62,249 bases of DNA from Gammaproteobacteria bacterium (lineage in GTDB: Bacteria > Pseudomonadota > Gammaproteobacteria > Granulosicoccales > Granulosicoccaceae). The notes below the pieces were generated by a model. That model had not been told where the DNA came from. It saw only the letters and a list, made by a program, of their open reading frames with translations, and did no database searches. The DNA lies in contig PDPU01000038.1 in assembly GCA_002746645.1 (NCBI GenBank), positions 1-62,249 on the forward strand, read 5' to 3'. The stretch's first letter is position 1. Every line of letters begins with the position of its first letter. Both the position numbers and the translations under genes were made by a program. This document shows positions 26,454 to 35,397 of this stretch, in pieces.

Positions 26454-29400
26454 TCACGGGTCGGGCTCTTTTCCTGAGAAGTCGTGGGCGGCAAAGAGTT
26501 CCAGCACGTCTTCGGTACTGAGACCCCTGAGCGCACCGGTGTCGGTGCTGTCGAGCGTCTGATCGGCAAGGATCTTCTTCTTCTCCTGCATCACGAGTAT
26601 CTTCTCCTCCACCGTTTCGCTCGCCACGAGCTTGTAGATGAACACCGGCTTGTCCTGTCCGATGCGGTGTGCGCGATCGCTCGCCTGTGCTTCGACCGCC
26701 GGGTTCCACCAGGGATCGTAGTGGATCACGGTGTCGGCGGCGGTGAGGTTCAGGCCGGTGCCGCCAGCCTTGAGGCTGATCAGGAACAGGGGAATGTCAC
26801 CGTACTGGAAAGCGTCGATGGCTTCGGTGCGCTTGCGCGTACGGCCCGTGAGCTTCACGAAGGGGAGCCTGCGTTTCTTCACCTCGGTTTCGATGATGGC
26901 CAGCATCTCGGTGAATTGCGAGAACAGCAGCACCTTCTTGCCCTCGTCGATCAGTTCCTCGAGCATCGACATGAGCAGATCGGTCTTCGCCGATTCCTCG
27001 ACACCGCGTGCCGAAGCGAGCTTCACGAGGTTCGGGTGGCAGCAGGTCTGGCGGAGTTTCAGAAGTGCATCGAGAAGTTCGATGTGGCTGCGCGCCAGGC
27101 CCCGTTCCTTGAGCAGCGTGCGCACGCGTTGCTCCATCGACACGCGAATCGATTCGTAGAGTTTCGCCTGTTCGGGTTTCAGTGCGACTTCGCGGATGAT
27201 CTCGGTTTTCGGCGGCAGATCTGCGGCAACGGCTTCCTTTCTCCGGCGCAGCAGGAAGGGACGGATCAGTTGTGCCAGTCGTTCCTGACGCTCGGCGTCG
27301 CCGTGCACCTCGATGGGCGTGCGGAAATGACGCGTGAAGAATTTCCGGCTGTAGAGAAGACCCGGCATCAGGAAATCGAACTGCGACCAGAGTTCACCGA
27401 GGTGGTTCTCGAGCGGAGTGCCGGTCAGGCAGATTCGCCGGTCGATGGCGAACTGCTTGACCATCTGTGTCACCTTCGCCGCAGGATTCTTGATGGCCTG
27501 GGCTTCGTCGAGCACGAGCAGGCCGAAGCCGAAGGCATCGAGGAAGTCGAAGTCACGGGTGACGAGTGAATAGCTCGTGATGACGATGTCGGGCGAGGCG
27601 CGTTCGAGCGCGGCGCGGCTGCGCTGCGTGCCGTGCCAGATCGCGGCCGTGAGTGTGGGCACGAAGCGTTCGATTTCGCGTGCCCAGTTGCCGAGAAGAC
27701 TTGTCGGGGCAACGATCAGCGTTGGCTTGTCGAGTGCGCCCCGCGCCTGCTGATCGGCAATGTGCGCGAGTGTCTGCAGGGTCTTGCCGAGGCCCATGTC
27801 GTCGGCGAGGATGCCGTTGAAACCATGCCTGGCGAGGAAGTTGAGCCAGCCGAGGCCTTCGAGCTGATAAGGGCGCAGGGCCAGTGACACGTTCGCCGGT
27901 TGCTCGGCGGCCTCGATGCTGCCGCTGTCGATGTCACCGAAGGCATCGGCGAGGGCGCGCAGCGTCTCGGCGCCCTGCCATTCGACATCGAAGCCATCGT
28001 CGTCCCAGGCGTCGCCGAGAACGTCGAGGTCGCCGGCACGCTGCCGTGGCAGGCGCAGCGTGTCGCTGTCGCCCGGTTCGTCGTAGAGTTCCAGCAACGT
28101 GCTGGCCACAGGGCGAAACAGCTCGGGCGGAATCTCCAGCCACTGACCGCTGTCACTCTGCAGCAGGATGGGATCGTCGCTGGCGCCGTTCTGCAACCAG
28201 TCGATGACCAGCGGCAGGAGATCGAAGCGCTGATCGCCGTGGCGGAGCTTCAGCGCCATGTCGAACCAGTTGGAACCCGTGTCGCTGATTTCGGCTTCGA
28301 GCCGCGTGACCGATTCGAAACTCAGGCTGAACGGCTCGCGCACGATGACCTGCCAGCCGTTGGCTTCGAGTTCGTCCTGGCGCTCGCACAGGTGGCGCCA
28401 GGTCTGCACGACCTGCTGCACCCCGCGTGCCTGGGGAATGCGATCGGCCAGCGAGTAGAACTCGGGGTTGCGTGACAGTGCCGGCTGGAAATCCTGGAAG
28501 CGTCTGCCGAAGTCCACTACCAGCGCGCGCTCGGCATCGACACGTCGTTTCAGGATCAGCGTGTGGCCGTCTCCGGTATGGCCTTCGAGCGTGGTTTCGG
28601 TCATTTCACCTTCGAAGGGCAGGGTGTAGTCGCCGTAGCGGAAATGGATCGAGGCGAAGTAGTCCAGCGGGTTCGGGCTCTGGTCGCGCGATTGCAGGAT
28701 CAGGACCGGCTTCGGTGGCTCGTCGATGCGCACGAAGTCGGGTTTTTTCGGCATCGGTGGTGCATGACGGGCGAGCCGTGAGGCGAGTGCGTTGGACACG
28801 CTCTGGGCCATGTCGTCGGGAATCGGCGGCGCGTCGATGAAGTGGGCCAGCAGTTGTGCGTTGGGCGTCTGTTCGAGCGGTCCCGCGAGGGCCTCGTCGG
28901 CGAGCAGATACCAAGGCGGGTCGGTGGGAATGAGCCGCCAGTCGGTGTGTCCGTCGTCATCTCCTCCGGCCAGCAGCACCTCGAGCCTGTGCATGCCGTC
29001 GGCATCCTGATGCCAGTGGAATTCGAGCTGGCGGGTCGGGCCGCGTCTGAGCGGCTGTTCGCGTTCGCTGCCGTAGAAGCAGCGCTCGGTTTCCATGAGC
29101 TTGTCGAGGACGAGATGCCCGATGCCGTTCTCCAGCGTCAGCGGCTGGTAACTGAAGTTGCTGGTGCGTCCGCCCAACAGGGCGAGGATGGCGTGATCGC
29201 TCGGCATGACCCAATCAGGGTGATGGAAATGGCTGTGATGGCGATAGGGCGTCTCCTTGCCGTAACCGCCGCGTTTCAGCAGTCGGCTCTGCAGGATCTG
29301 CAGGGTAAAGGCCTTGCGTTCATGACTCAGCGCGCCGTAGTCGAGCTGGTAGAACAGCAAGGGCTCGCCGGGCTCATGCGTCTCGATGCCCGCGTCGAGA

Positions 29401-29768
29401 TCGTCGTTCGCTTCGATGATCTGCTGCATCCAGCGATCGACGACGTTGGCGGGTGAGTCGTGCGCTTCGCTCCGGTACTGGCCCTGCAGGTCGATCCAGG
29501 TCAGCAGTACCGCTGCCACGTGCTTGCAGTTCACGCCTACGGGGCAACTGCATTCGCCACGCAGGCGGTGGCTGGCAAGCGAGATGGTCTGGGCATAGGG
29601 CTGCGCGGCAGAACCCGTCACCAGCGCATAGAGCTTGTTGGTCTTGTCTTCGAGTTCGAGGCTCTGCACGCGCCGGTCGGACTTGTAGGCGCGGCCACGC
29701 GACGTGGCGACCGAGCCGCACAGCTCGATGACGTCGTCGAAAGTAATGGTGCGGCGGCGCTGATTCAC
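26454..29768 (-). CDS. SNF2-family helicase/ATPase with N-terminal SWIM zinc finger
   Basis: A 1104-residue DNA-stimulated ATPase. A SWIM finger is at residues 73-83 (CSCPVGVNCKH: Cys73, Cys75, Cys81, His83). A long unassigned middle region precedes the ATPase core: motif I DDMGLGKT near residue 656, motif II LDEAQ near 755, then LTGTPLENHLGELWSQFDFL, LLFSQFTEML and the arginine-finger region SDRAHRIGQDKPV. The start is GTG at 29768 without a clear ribosome site. It heads a four-gene operon, leaving 2 nt before the EndoU gene. Bacterial members act in RNA-polymerase or DNA remodelling; the EndoU/channel context is unusual. Confidence 0.92.
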   Translation of the reverse strand: MNQRRRTITFDDVIELCGSVATSRGRAYKSDRRVQSLELEDKTNKLYALVTGSAAQPYAQTISLASHRLRGECSCPVGVNCKHVAAVLLTWIDLQGQYRSEAHDSPANVVDRWMQQIIEANDDLDAGIETHEPGEPLLFYQLDYGALSHERKAFTLQILQSRLLKRGGYGKETPYRHHSHFHHPDWVMPSDHAILALLGGRTSNFSYQPLTLENGIGHLVLDKLMETERCFYGSEREQPLRRGPTRQLEFHWHQDADGMHRLEVLLAGGDDDGHTDWRLIPTDPPWYLLADEALAGPLEQTPNAQLLAHFIDAPPIPDDMAQSVSNALASRLARHAPPMPKKPDFVRIDEPPKPVLILQSRDQSPNPLDYFASIHFRYGDYTLPFEGEMTETTLEGHTGDGHTLILKRRVDAERALVVDFGRRFQDFQPALSRNPEFYSLADRIPQARGVQQVVQTWRHLCERQDELEANGWQVIVREPFSLSFESVTRLEAEISDTGSNWFDMALKLRHGDQRFDLLPLVIDWLQNGASDDPILLQSDSGQWLEIPPELFRPVASTLLELYDEPGDSDTLRLPRQRAGDLDVLGDAWDDDGFDVEWQGAETLRALADAFGDIDSGSIEAAEQPANVSLALRPYQLEGLGWLNFLARHGFNGILADDMGLGKTLQTLAHIADQQARGALDKPTLIVAPTSLLGNWAREIERFVPTLTAAIWHGTQRSRAALERASPDIVITSYSLVTRDFDFLDAFGFGLLVLDEAQAIKNPAAKVTQMVKQFAIDRRICLTGTPLENHLGELWSQFDFLMPGLLYSRKFFTRHFRTPIEVHGDAERQERLAQLIRPFLLRRRKEAVAADLPPKTEIIREVALKPEQAKLYESIRVSMEQRVRTLLKERGLARSHIELLDALLKLRQTCCHPNLVKLASARGVEESAKTDLLMSMLEELIDEGKKVLLFSQFTEMLAIIETEVKKRRLPFVKLTGRTRKRTEAIDAFQYGDIPLFLISLKAGGTGLNLTAADTVIHYDPWWNPAVEAQASDRAHRIGQDKPVFIYKLVASETVEEKILVMQEKKKILADQTLDSTDTGALRGLSTEDVLELFAAHDFSGKEPDP

Positions 29769-30136
29769 CGGCGGATTGTAACCGTTGCAGGTTCTCGGTT
29801 AAGCTTGTCATCGAAGATTTTGAGCGTTCTTCGTCAATCAAAGTGCGTTGATGGATGTGCACAGATGGTATGGGCTTGCCTTCATGGGAGGCCAACCCGT
29901 AAACTCACAATCCGTAAACACACTGGTCTTGCGATCGGATGCTGACTGTCGCCATCGGCGGCGAATGTGTTCGGGCGCAGAGGCCACCAGACACCATCCA
30001 ACCGAGTGTTGCCGGCTGATCGGGCAGATCATGCATCCGGTGTGTGCTGCGTTTTTCGGAACCAGACACGTTCGGGCATGCAGGATGCGATTGTCAGCGG
30101 CAACACGACCGTGATTACGACGAGTCAGACAAGCCG
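29769..30136. other. Intergenic spacer with a near-perfect 13-bp direct repeat
   Basis: No gene is supported in these 368 bases between the divergent helicase operon and the PstS-like gene. Two near-identical 13-mers, cccgtaaactcac at 29896 and tccgtaaacacac at 29911, lie 15 bp apart. That spacing is neither one nor two helical turns, so an operator role is only a possibility. The rest shows no clear promoter hexamers. Confidence 0.3.
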
Positions 30137-30607
30137 ATGATGCAGCTGCGCCTTCGAAAAACACTGTCTTTACTGGTCGTGCTGGTGTCACTCGTGACAT
30201 TGCCGCTGGCGGGCGCCTTGTCGAGCGATGTGCCCGCAGAGACACCCGACCCCGATCGTCTCGTGTTGGTCGCACATCCCTCGTTTTCCGGCAACGTCAG
30301 TGCCGATACGCTCTACCGCCTCTACATGGGCAAGCTGTCGCAGCTGCCCGACGGCAGTCCTGTCACGCCGCTCGTGGCCCCTCGGGAAGCGAAGCGTTTT
30401 TCCGTGTTCTGTCAGGAGTTCCTCGGCCGCTCTTCGCGCCAGCTCCGTGCGCACTGGGCGCGTCTGCTGTTCACCGGCAAGGGCAGGTTGCCCGAGGAAG
30501 TACATGATTCGGATGTGATGAAGCATCGCATCGCCTCGGAACCGGGTTACATCGGTTACCTGCCGATGAGCTACGTCGACGACAGTGTCATGGTGCTCGA
30601 TCGCTGA
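30137..30607 (+). CDS. Small secreted PstS-like (phosphate-binding-type) protein
   Basis: A 156-residue protein from the first of two adjacent ATGs. The signal peptide is LLVVLVSLVTLPLAGALS. The mature part reads LVLVAHPSFSGNVSADTLYR, LYMGKLSQLPDGSPVTPLV, FSVFCQEFLGRSSRQLRAHW, RLLFTGKGRLPEE and GYIGYLPMSYVDDSV, the pattern of the short PstS-like/PBP-like proteins, about half the length of true PstS. No transporter genes adjoin it, so a role in phosphate uptake is not supported. Its stop lies in a 15-bp tandem duplication. Confidence 0.75.
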   Translation: MMQLRLRKTLSLLVVLVSLVTLPLAGALSSDVPAETPDPDRLVLVAHPSFSGNVSADTLYRLYMGKLSQLPDGSPVTPLVAPREAKRFSVFCQEFLGRSSRQLRAHWARLLFTGKGRLPEEVHDSDVMKHRIASEPGYIGYLPMSYVDDSVMVLDR

Positions 30608-30631
30608 GCACTCGTCCGCTGAGCACTCGTC
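30602..30631. repeat. 15-bp tandem duplication over a stop codon
   Basis: The unit cgctgagcactcgtc occurs perfectly at 30602-30616 and 30617-30631. The first copy carries the stop (TGA 30605-30607) of the PstS-like gene; the second ends just before the stop of the convergent hydrolase gene at 30633. Confidence 0.9.
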
Positions 30632-30632
30632 G

Positions 30633-31511
30633 TCAGCCGCCCAGTGCGGGCGTGGTGCCGAGAAAGGCATTGATGGCCGCGGCCACCGGTTCGGGCGTAT
30701 CCATGTGCAGGTGGTGGTGGCCTGTCAGGTCGATGCGTCTGAGATTCGAGACGCAGGCAAGACGGCCATCGGTCTCTTCACGCTGTGCCGGAAAACCCTC
30801 GTCGGCAATGATGAAGAGGCTCGGACATTCGATTGCCGCCAGTGCCGCGCGAACCTGCTCCTCGCTCTGGTAGAGCCAGCTCGAGTAGCGAAGGGTGGGG
30901 TCGAAGCGCCAGTGAAACTCGCCGTCGTGCAGGTCGAGCTGGCGGTCGATGATGAGCTGGGCTGAGCGGAGTTCCATGGTCGTCGCGCGCAAGCGCGATG
31001 CCACCGCTTCATCCGGCGTGGCAAAGCGGCGCGAGGCGAAGCGGTTTTCCTCGAGCCTTTCGGCAAGGGCGCGCCGCATGCGCGCAGGCCACTCGCTCGC
31101 CGCCTCGCTCAAGGGGCCGCAGGAGTCGATGCTGATCAGCGCCGAGACCGTCTCGGGTGCGGCGGCAGCCAGCAGTGCAGCCACCGAGCCGCCGAGCGAA
31201 TGCCCCATGATCACGCACTCTTCCCATTGCAGCTCTGCGATGACACGGCGTGCGAGCAGCATCATCTGCGGAAAGCTGTAGCTGTCGTGCAGGTGTGTCG
31301 AGTAGCCGTGACCAGGCAGGTCGATGGCAACCAGATCGCATGCTGGCAGTTCGGGCATCAACGGCAGGAAGCTGTTGGCGTTGTCGAGCCAGCCATGCAG
31401 ACAGAGGATGCGCGCTTCGGCGGAGCCGAGGGCCTCGCGGCGAATGCCGGCGATGTGCTGCCCGGCGATATCGAGTTCGAGCGACTGGAAGCGGGGTCTG
31501 GATGCAGTCAT
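30633..31511 (-). CDS. Alpha/beta hydrolase
   Basis: A 292-residue alpha/beta-fold hydrolase. Oxyanion segment LCLHGWLDNANSF, DLPGHGYS, nucleophile elbow MGHSLGGS with Ser105, and a C-terminal His in TGHHHLHMDTP. The composition is close to esterase/MEST-like proteins that act on small esters. Cytoplasmic, no signal peptide. It lies 87 bp downstream of the Pat-type acetyltransferase on the same strand and may be co-transcribed. Substrate unknown. Confidence 0.88.
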   Translation of the reverse strand: MTASRPRFQSLELDIAGQHIAGIRREALGSAEARILCLHGWLDNANSFLPLMPELPACDLVAIDLPGHGYSTHLHDSYSFPQMMLLARRVIAELQWEECVIMGHSLGGSVAALLAAAAPETVSALISIDSCGPLSEAASEWPARMRRALAERLEENRFASRRFATPDEAVASRLRATTMELRSAQLIIDRQLDLHDGEFHWRFDPTLRYSSWLYQSEEQVRAALAAIECPSLFIIADEGFPAQREETDGRLACVSNLRRIDLTGHHHLHMDTPEPVAAAINAFLGTTPALGG

Positions 31512-31598
31512 GTGGCGTGGCCTGCCGCCATTGCGTGCTGAAGAGACACGTTGCTGACGATGGGAGGTTCGAGTCGGACGGATGCGGTCGGCGATGGA

Positions 31599-34307
31599 TC
31601 AGGGTTGACTGATGGCATAGCGGTAGCCCCAGGTTTCGGGCGAATCCGGCTGGGCGTGTCGCTCGAAGCCGAGCGACTGCATGAGGTGCTGCATGCCATT
31701 GTTCTCTTTCAGAACATCGCCCTGCAGCATGGTTACCGCATGGGCTTCGGCGTGCTCGATGAGCATCTTCATGAGCAGCTTGCCGAGTCCGTGTCCCTGA
31801 TACTCGTCGGCGATCGAGAGCGCAAATTCGCCGTTGTCACGATCGCGATTGAGGATGTAGCGGCTGACGCCGATGATCCTGTCGTCGACTTCCGCCACGA
31901 AGGCGATCTGACGGTCGTAGTCGAGCTTGGTGAACTGCGCCACCATCTGTGGTGAAAGTCGGTTGATGGCGTGCATGAAGCGGAAATAGCGCGACTCTTC
32001 CGACATGTTCCTGACCAGTGCTTCGATCTGTTCTCCGTCCTCGGGCCGGATCGGTCTGATGGTCACCTCCAGCCCGCTCTTGAGTGTCTGTTGGCGTTCC
32101 CATTCTCGCGGGTAGGGCGGTATGGCGAGGTGGCCGTGGTTGCGTTTCGGTGACGTCTTCTCGACCACGATCTGTGTGTCCACGGCCACGGCGCCGTCGG
32201 CCGACACGATCAGCGGATTGATGTCGAGCGAATGGATTTCCGGACATTCGCAGGCGATTTCCGAGATCTGCAGGAGCAGTTGTCGAATCGGCTCGGTCGG
32301 CAGCGAGTCCTTGTGGCGGTAGGGACCGAACCAGGTTTCGAAGGGTTCGCGTGCCAGCATCTTGTCGATCAGCGTTTCCGAGAGCGGTGGCAGTTGCACG
32401 GCTACCCGCTGCCAGAGCGGCCGGAGGTCGCCGCCGACACCGACCGAGATCACCGGTCCGAAGGTGGCGTCCTGATGCAGTGTCACGGAGAGTTCGCGCT
32501 GATGCGGGTTTTCGAGCATCGGCTCGATTTCGATGGCGTCGACTTCACCGTCGAGCCCCATCGCTGCGATCGTGTCATTGATACGCCGGCAGGCGCCGGC
32601 GACACCGTCGGCATCACGAATGCCGAGCTGAGCCGGCAGCAGGGACGACTTGTAGGCGAAGCGTTCGGCACGTGCCTTGATCACCACGGGATAGCCGAAG
32701 TCATTGGCGGCCACGATGGCCTCGGCGCTGTCGCGCACTTCACGAATCGGCAGCACGGGTACGTGAAAGGCCTCGAGAAACTGCCGCGCTTCCGTCGGAT
32801 CGAGCACGCGCCGCCTTTCATCGAGCGCCTTGTGGATGATGGCGCGAGCTGCAGCGTGGTCGGGTGGCTCCTGCGCCTGTCCGGCCCGCGGCAGTTCGAG
32901 CAGTTCGAGTCCGCTGACGTGATGGCGATACAGGAAGTCGAGAGCGCTGGTGGCCTGCTCGGGTGTCTCCAGAGTGGGTATTTGCGCATCGGCCAGGATC
33001 TGGCGTGGTTCGTCGAGCGAAGCGTCGCCCATGAGGCAGCAGAGGAGTGGCTTGCCGACTTTCTTCTTGATGTCGGCAAGCGATCTCGCCACCGCGCTGC
33101 TGTCGATGCGCATGTCGGGCACCAGTATCGCGATCACGGCATCGACATCCTCGTGCGCCAGCAGGGCTTCGACCGCTTCACGGTAACGGAGCGCCAGTGT
33201 GTCGGGGCTGCGGATCACGACCGGGTTGACGATGGGTCGCTCGTCGCCAAGGAAGGGCGCGGCCTCGACGATGCGGCGCAGGCGTGCGCCATGTGCATTG
33301 CGTGGCGAGAAGGTGGACAGTGGCAATTCGAATTGTGCGGCGCGCAGACCCTTGCCGGGCAATTGCTCGAGGGCGATCGTGGCGGGCGCGCGTCCGTTCG
33401 CCAGTACGGCGACACGGTTGCCGCGGATGCGCTTGCCGTGCGCGAGCAGCCGTGACGCGGCGAACAGGTTGCCGAAGCTGCGAATACGCACGGCACCAGC
33501 GCGTTGCAGCGCTGCCTGCATGACGGCTTCGGTCGACATGATGGCACCCGTGCGTGCCAGGGCGTCGCAGAAGGGGGCATTGTTCTGCCCGGTGCTCATG
33601 ACGATCACGGGCTTGATGCGCGCCGTGGCACTCAGGGCGCTCAGGAATTCGCGCTTTTCCTGGAAGGTGTCGAGGTAGACGATGACGGCACGTGTGCGGC
33701 TGTCTTCGGAGAGGAGGTCGAGGATGTTGGCAATGCTGACGTCGAACTCGCTGCCGGTGGAGATCAGCGAGGAAAAGCCGACCTTGTTGGCCGCGCCCCA
33801 GTCGACGATGGCAGCGGCGAGTGCCGCCGACTGGGAAACCACGGCCAGTGAACCCGGCTCGACAGGCAATGCCGCGTAGGTCGCATTGAGGCCGATGTGG
33901 GTGCGTACGATGCCGGCGCACCAGGGGCCGAGGATGCGCAATCCGAGCTGGACGGCAAGTCTGCGGAGTTCCCGGGCGTGCTTGCCACCATGGCGGCGCT
34001 CGGGCGACATCATCGCCACCACGCGGATGCCGCGTTCACTGCATTCGGTGAGTACCTTTCTGTCCTGATCGGGCGGGGTCATGACCAGCGCGATGTCGGT
34101 GGCGTCCGGCAGCGCCTTGACGCTGCGGAAACAGGGCTTGCCGAACAACGAATCGTGGCGCGGGTTCACGAAATGCAGCGGGCCGCGAAAATCGCCGTTG
34201 ATGAGGTTCTTCGCCAGCATGTAGCCGGGCGAGTCTTTCTTCGAGCTCGCTCCCACGACGGCGATCGAGCGTGGACTCAGAAGATTGTCGAGATGCAGCG
34301 TTCCCAT
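31599..34307 (-). CDS. Pat/YfiQ-type protein lysine acetyltransferase (acyl-CoA synthetase-like domains plus GNAT)
   Basis: A 902-residue protein. The N-terminal CoA-binding domain starts LLSPRSIAVVGASSKKDSPG, followed by ligase-CoA regions, an ATP-grasp domain about residues 490-700 (GYPVVIKARAERFAYKS, LDINPLIVS) and a GNAT domain from about residue 745 (TIRPIRPEDGEQIEALV, then DEYQGHGLGKLLMKMLIEHA). This is the architecture of Pat, which acetylates lysines of metabolic enzymes such as acetyl-CoA synthetase. In Pat the synthetase part is a regulatory module; whether it is catalytic here was not judged. The ATG at 34307 is preferred over an upstream alternative because MGTLHLDNLLSPRSIAVVG is the typical start. 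It is divergent from an HDAC-family gene. Confidence 0.9.
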   Translation of the reverse strand: MGTLHLDNLLSPRSIAVVGASSKKDSPGYMLAKNLINGDFRGPLHFVNPRHDSLFGKPCFRSVKALPDATDIALVMTPPDQDRKVLTECSERGIRVVAMMSPERRHGGKHARELRRLAVQLGLRILGPWCAGIVRTHIGLNATYAALPVEPGSLAVVSQSAALAAAIVDWGAANKVGFSSLISTGSEFDVSIANILDLLSEDSRTRAVIVYLDTFQEKREFLSALSATARIKPVIVMSTGQNNAPFCDALARTGAIMSTEAVMQAALQRAGAVRIRSFGNLFAASRLLAHGKRIRGNRVAVLANGRAPATIALEQLPGKGLRAAQFELPLSTFSPRNAHGARLRRIVEAAPFLGDERPIVNPVVIRSPDTLALRYREAVEALLAHEDVDAVIAILVPDMRIDSSAVARSLADIKKKVGKPLLCCLMGDASLDEPRQILADAQIPTLETPEQATSALDFLYRHHVSGLELLELPRAGQAQEPPDHAAARAIIHKALDERRRVLDPTEARQFLEAFHVPVLPIREVRDSAEAIVAANDFGYPVVIKARAERFAYKSSLLPAQLGIRDADGVAGACRRINDTIAAMGLDGEVDAIEIEPMLENPHQRELSVTLHQDATFGPVISVGVGGDLRPLWQRVAVQLPPLSETLIDKMLAREPFETWFGPYRHKDSLPTEPIRQLLLQISEIACECPEIHSLDINPLIVSADGAVAVDTQIVVEKTSPKRNHGHLAIPPYPREWERQQTLKSGLEVTIRPIRPEDGEQIEALVRNMSEESRYFRFMHAINRLSPQMVAQFTKLDYDRQIAFVAEVDDRIIGVSRYILNRDRDNGEFALSIADEYQGHGLGKLLMKMLIEHAEAHAVTMLQGDVLKENNGMQHLMQSLGFERHAQPDSPETWGYRYAISQP

Positions 34308-34471
34308 CGGATCGAAATTGAGCGACGAGCGCAAAATCGCGCAGCGGGGATAGTAACCTATGCCTGCCTGCGCCACAGAACTCACGGAAGGCCCCGGTGG
34401 TCATCGGGTCTGTGGAACGGGCTCTTCGTCGCTCGCCGGTTGCCCGGCGAGCCGTGTTACCGGATGGAATT

Positions 34472-35395
34472 ATGTCAACAGCACTCATTACCCACGACGT
34501 CATGCCACGGCACGAAATCAGCCCGGATCACCCCGAGTGTCCCGAGCGCATCGGTGCCGTGATGGAGCGGCTCAAGGCCGATGGACTATACGATTTCATG
34601 GCGCATTTCGATGCACCGGAGGCCACCGACGAGGCACTGGCGCGGGCGCACACCGAGCCGTACATCGAGCTGCTGCGCCGCAAGTCGCCGAACTCGGGTT
34701 CGGTGACGATCGACGGCGATACCGCCATGAATGTCTTCTCCCTCGAGGCCGCGCGGCGCTCCGCCGGTGCCGGGGTACTCGCCGTCGACAGGATCATGGC
34801 GGGTGAAATCAACAACGCCTTCTGCCTCGGGCGGCCACCCGGGCATCACGCCGAGCGATTTCAGGCGATGGGTTTCTGCCTGTTCGGCAACGTCGCCGTC
34901 GCCGCGCGACATGCCATCGCCCATCACGGGCTGGAGCGCGTGGCCATCATCGATTTCGATGTACACCACGGCAATGGCACCGAAGACATCGTCGACGGCG
35001 ATGAACACATTCTGTTCTGCTCGTCGTTCCAGCATCCCTTCTATCCCGGTGGCTACCGTGACAACGTGCGGGGTCAGCGCATCAACGTGCCGCTGCGTGC
35101 AGGCACCGGCAGTGCCGACTTCCGTGCCGCCGTCACGGCGGCCTGGTTCGACGAGCTCGATGCCTGGCAGCCGGAACTCGTGATCATCAGTGCAGGCTTC
35201 GACGCCCACCACGAAGATCCCCTGGCGTCACTGGCCCTGCGTGAAGACGACTTTGCCTGGCTGACGCGAAGGCTCATGGACATCGCCGCAAAGCACGCCA
35301 ACGGGCGCGTGGTGTCGATGCTCGAAGGTGGCTATGCCCTGTCGGCACTCGGCCGCAGCGCAAGTGCGCATGTCAGGGAAATGATGGGCATCTGA
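34472..35395 (+). CDS. Histone deacetylase-family deacetylase (acetylpolyamine/lysine type)
   Basis: A 307-residue arginase/deacetylase-fold protein. It starts with HDVMPRHEISPDHPECPERI. Zinc and catalytic motifs are RPPGHHAERF (tandem His), DFDVHHGNGTEDIV (zinc Asp and His), SAGFDAHHEDPLASLAL (zinc Asp) and the loop LEGGYAL with the catalytic Tyr. Bacterial members remove acetyl groups from lysines, polyamines or small amides. It starts 165 bp from the Pat-type acetyltransferase in the opposite direction, suggesting a writer/eraser pair; that pairing is inference. It converges on the DHH gene with 2 bp between stops. Confidence 0.9.
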   Translation: MSTALITHDVMPRHEISPDHPECPERIGAVMERLKADGLYDFMAHFDAPEATDEALARAHTEPYIELLRRKSPNSGSVTIDGDTAMNVFSLEAARRSAGAGVLAVDRIMAGEINNAFCLGRPPGHHAERFQAMGFCLFGNVAVAARHAIAHHGLERVAIIDFDVHHGNGTEDIVDGDEHILFCSSFQHPFYPGGYRDNVRGQRINVPLRAGTGSADFRAAVTAAWFDELDAWQPELVIISAGFDAHHEDPLASLALREDDFAWLTRRLMDIAAKHANGRVVSMLEGGYALSALGRSASAHVREMMGI

Positions 35396-35397
35396 AC

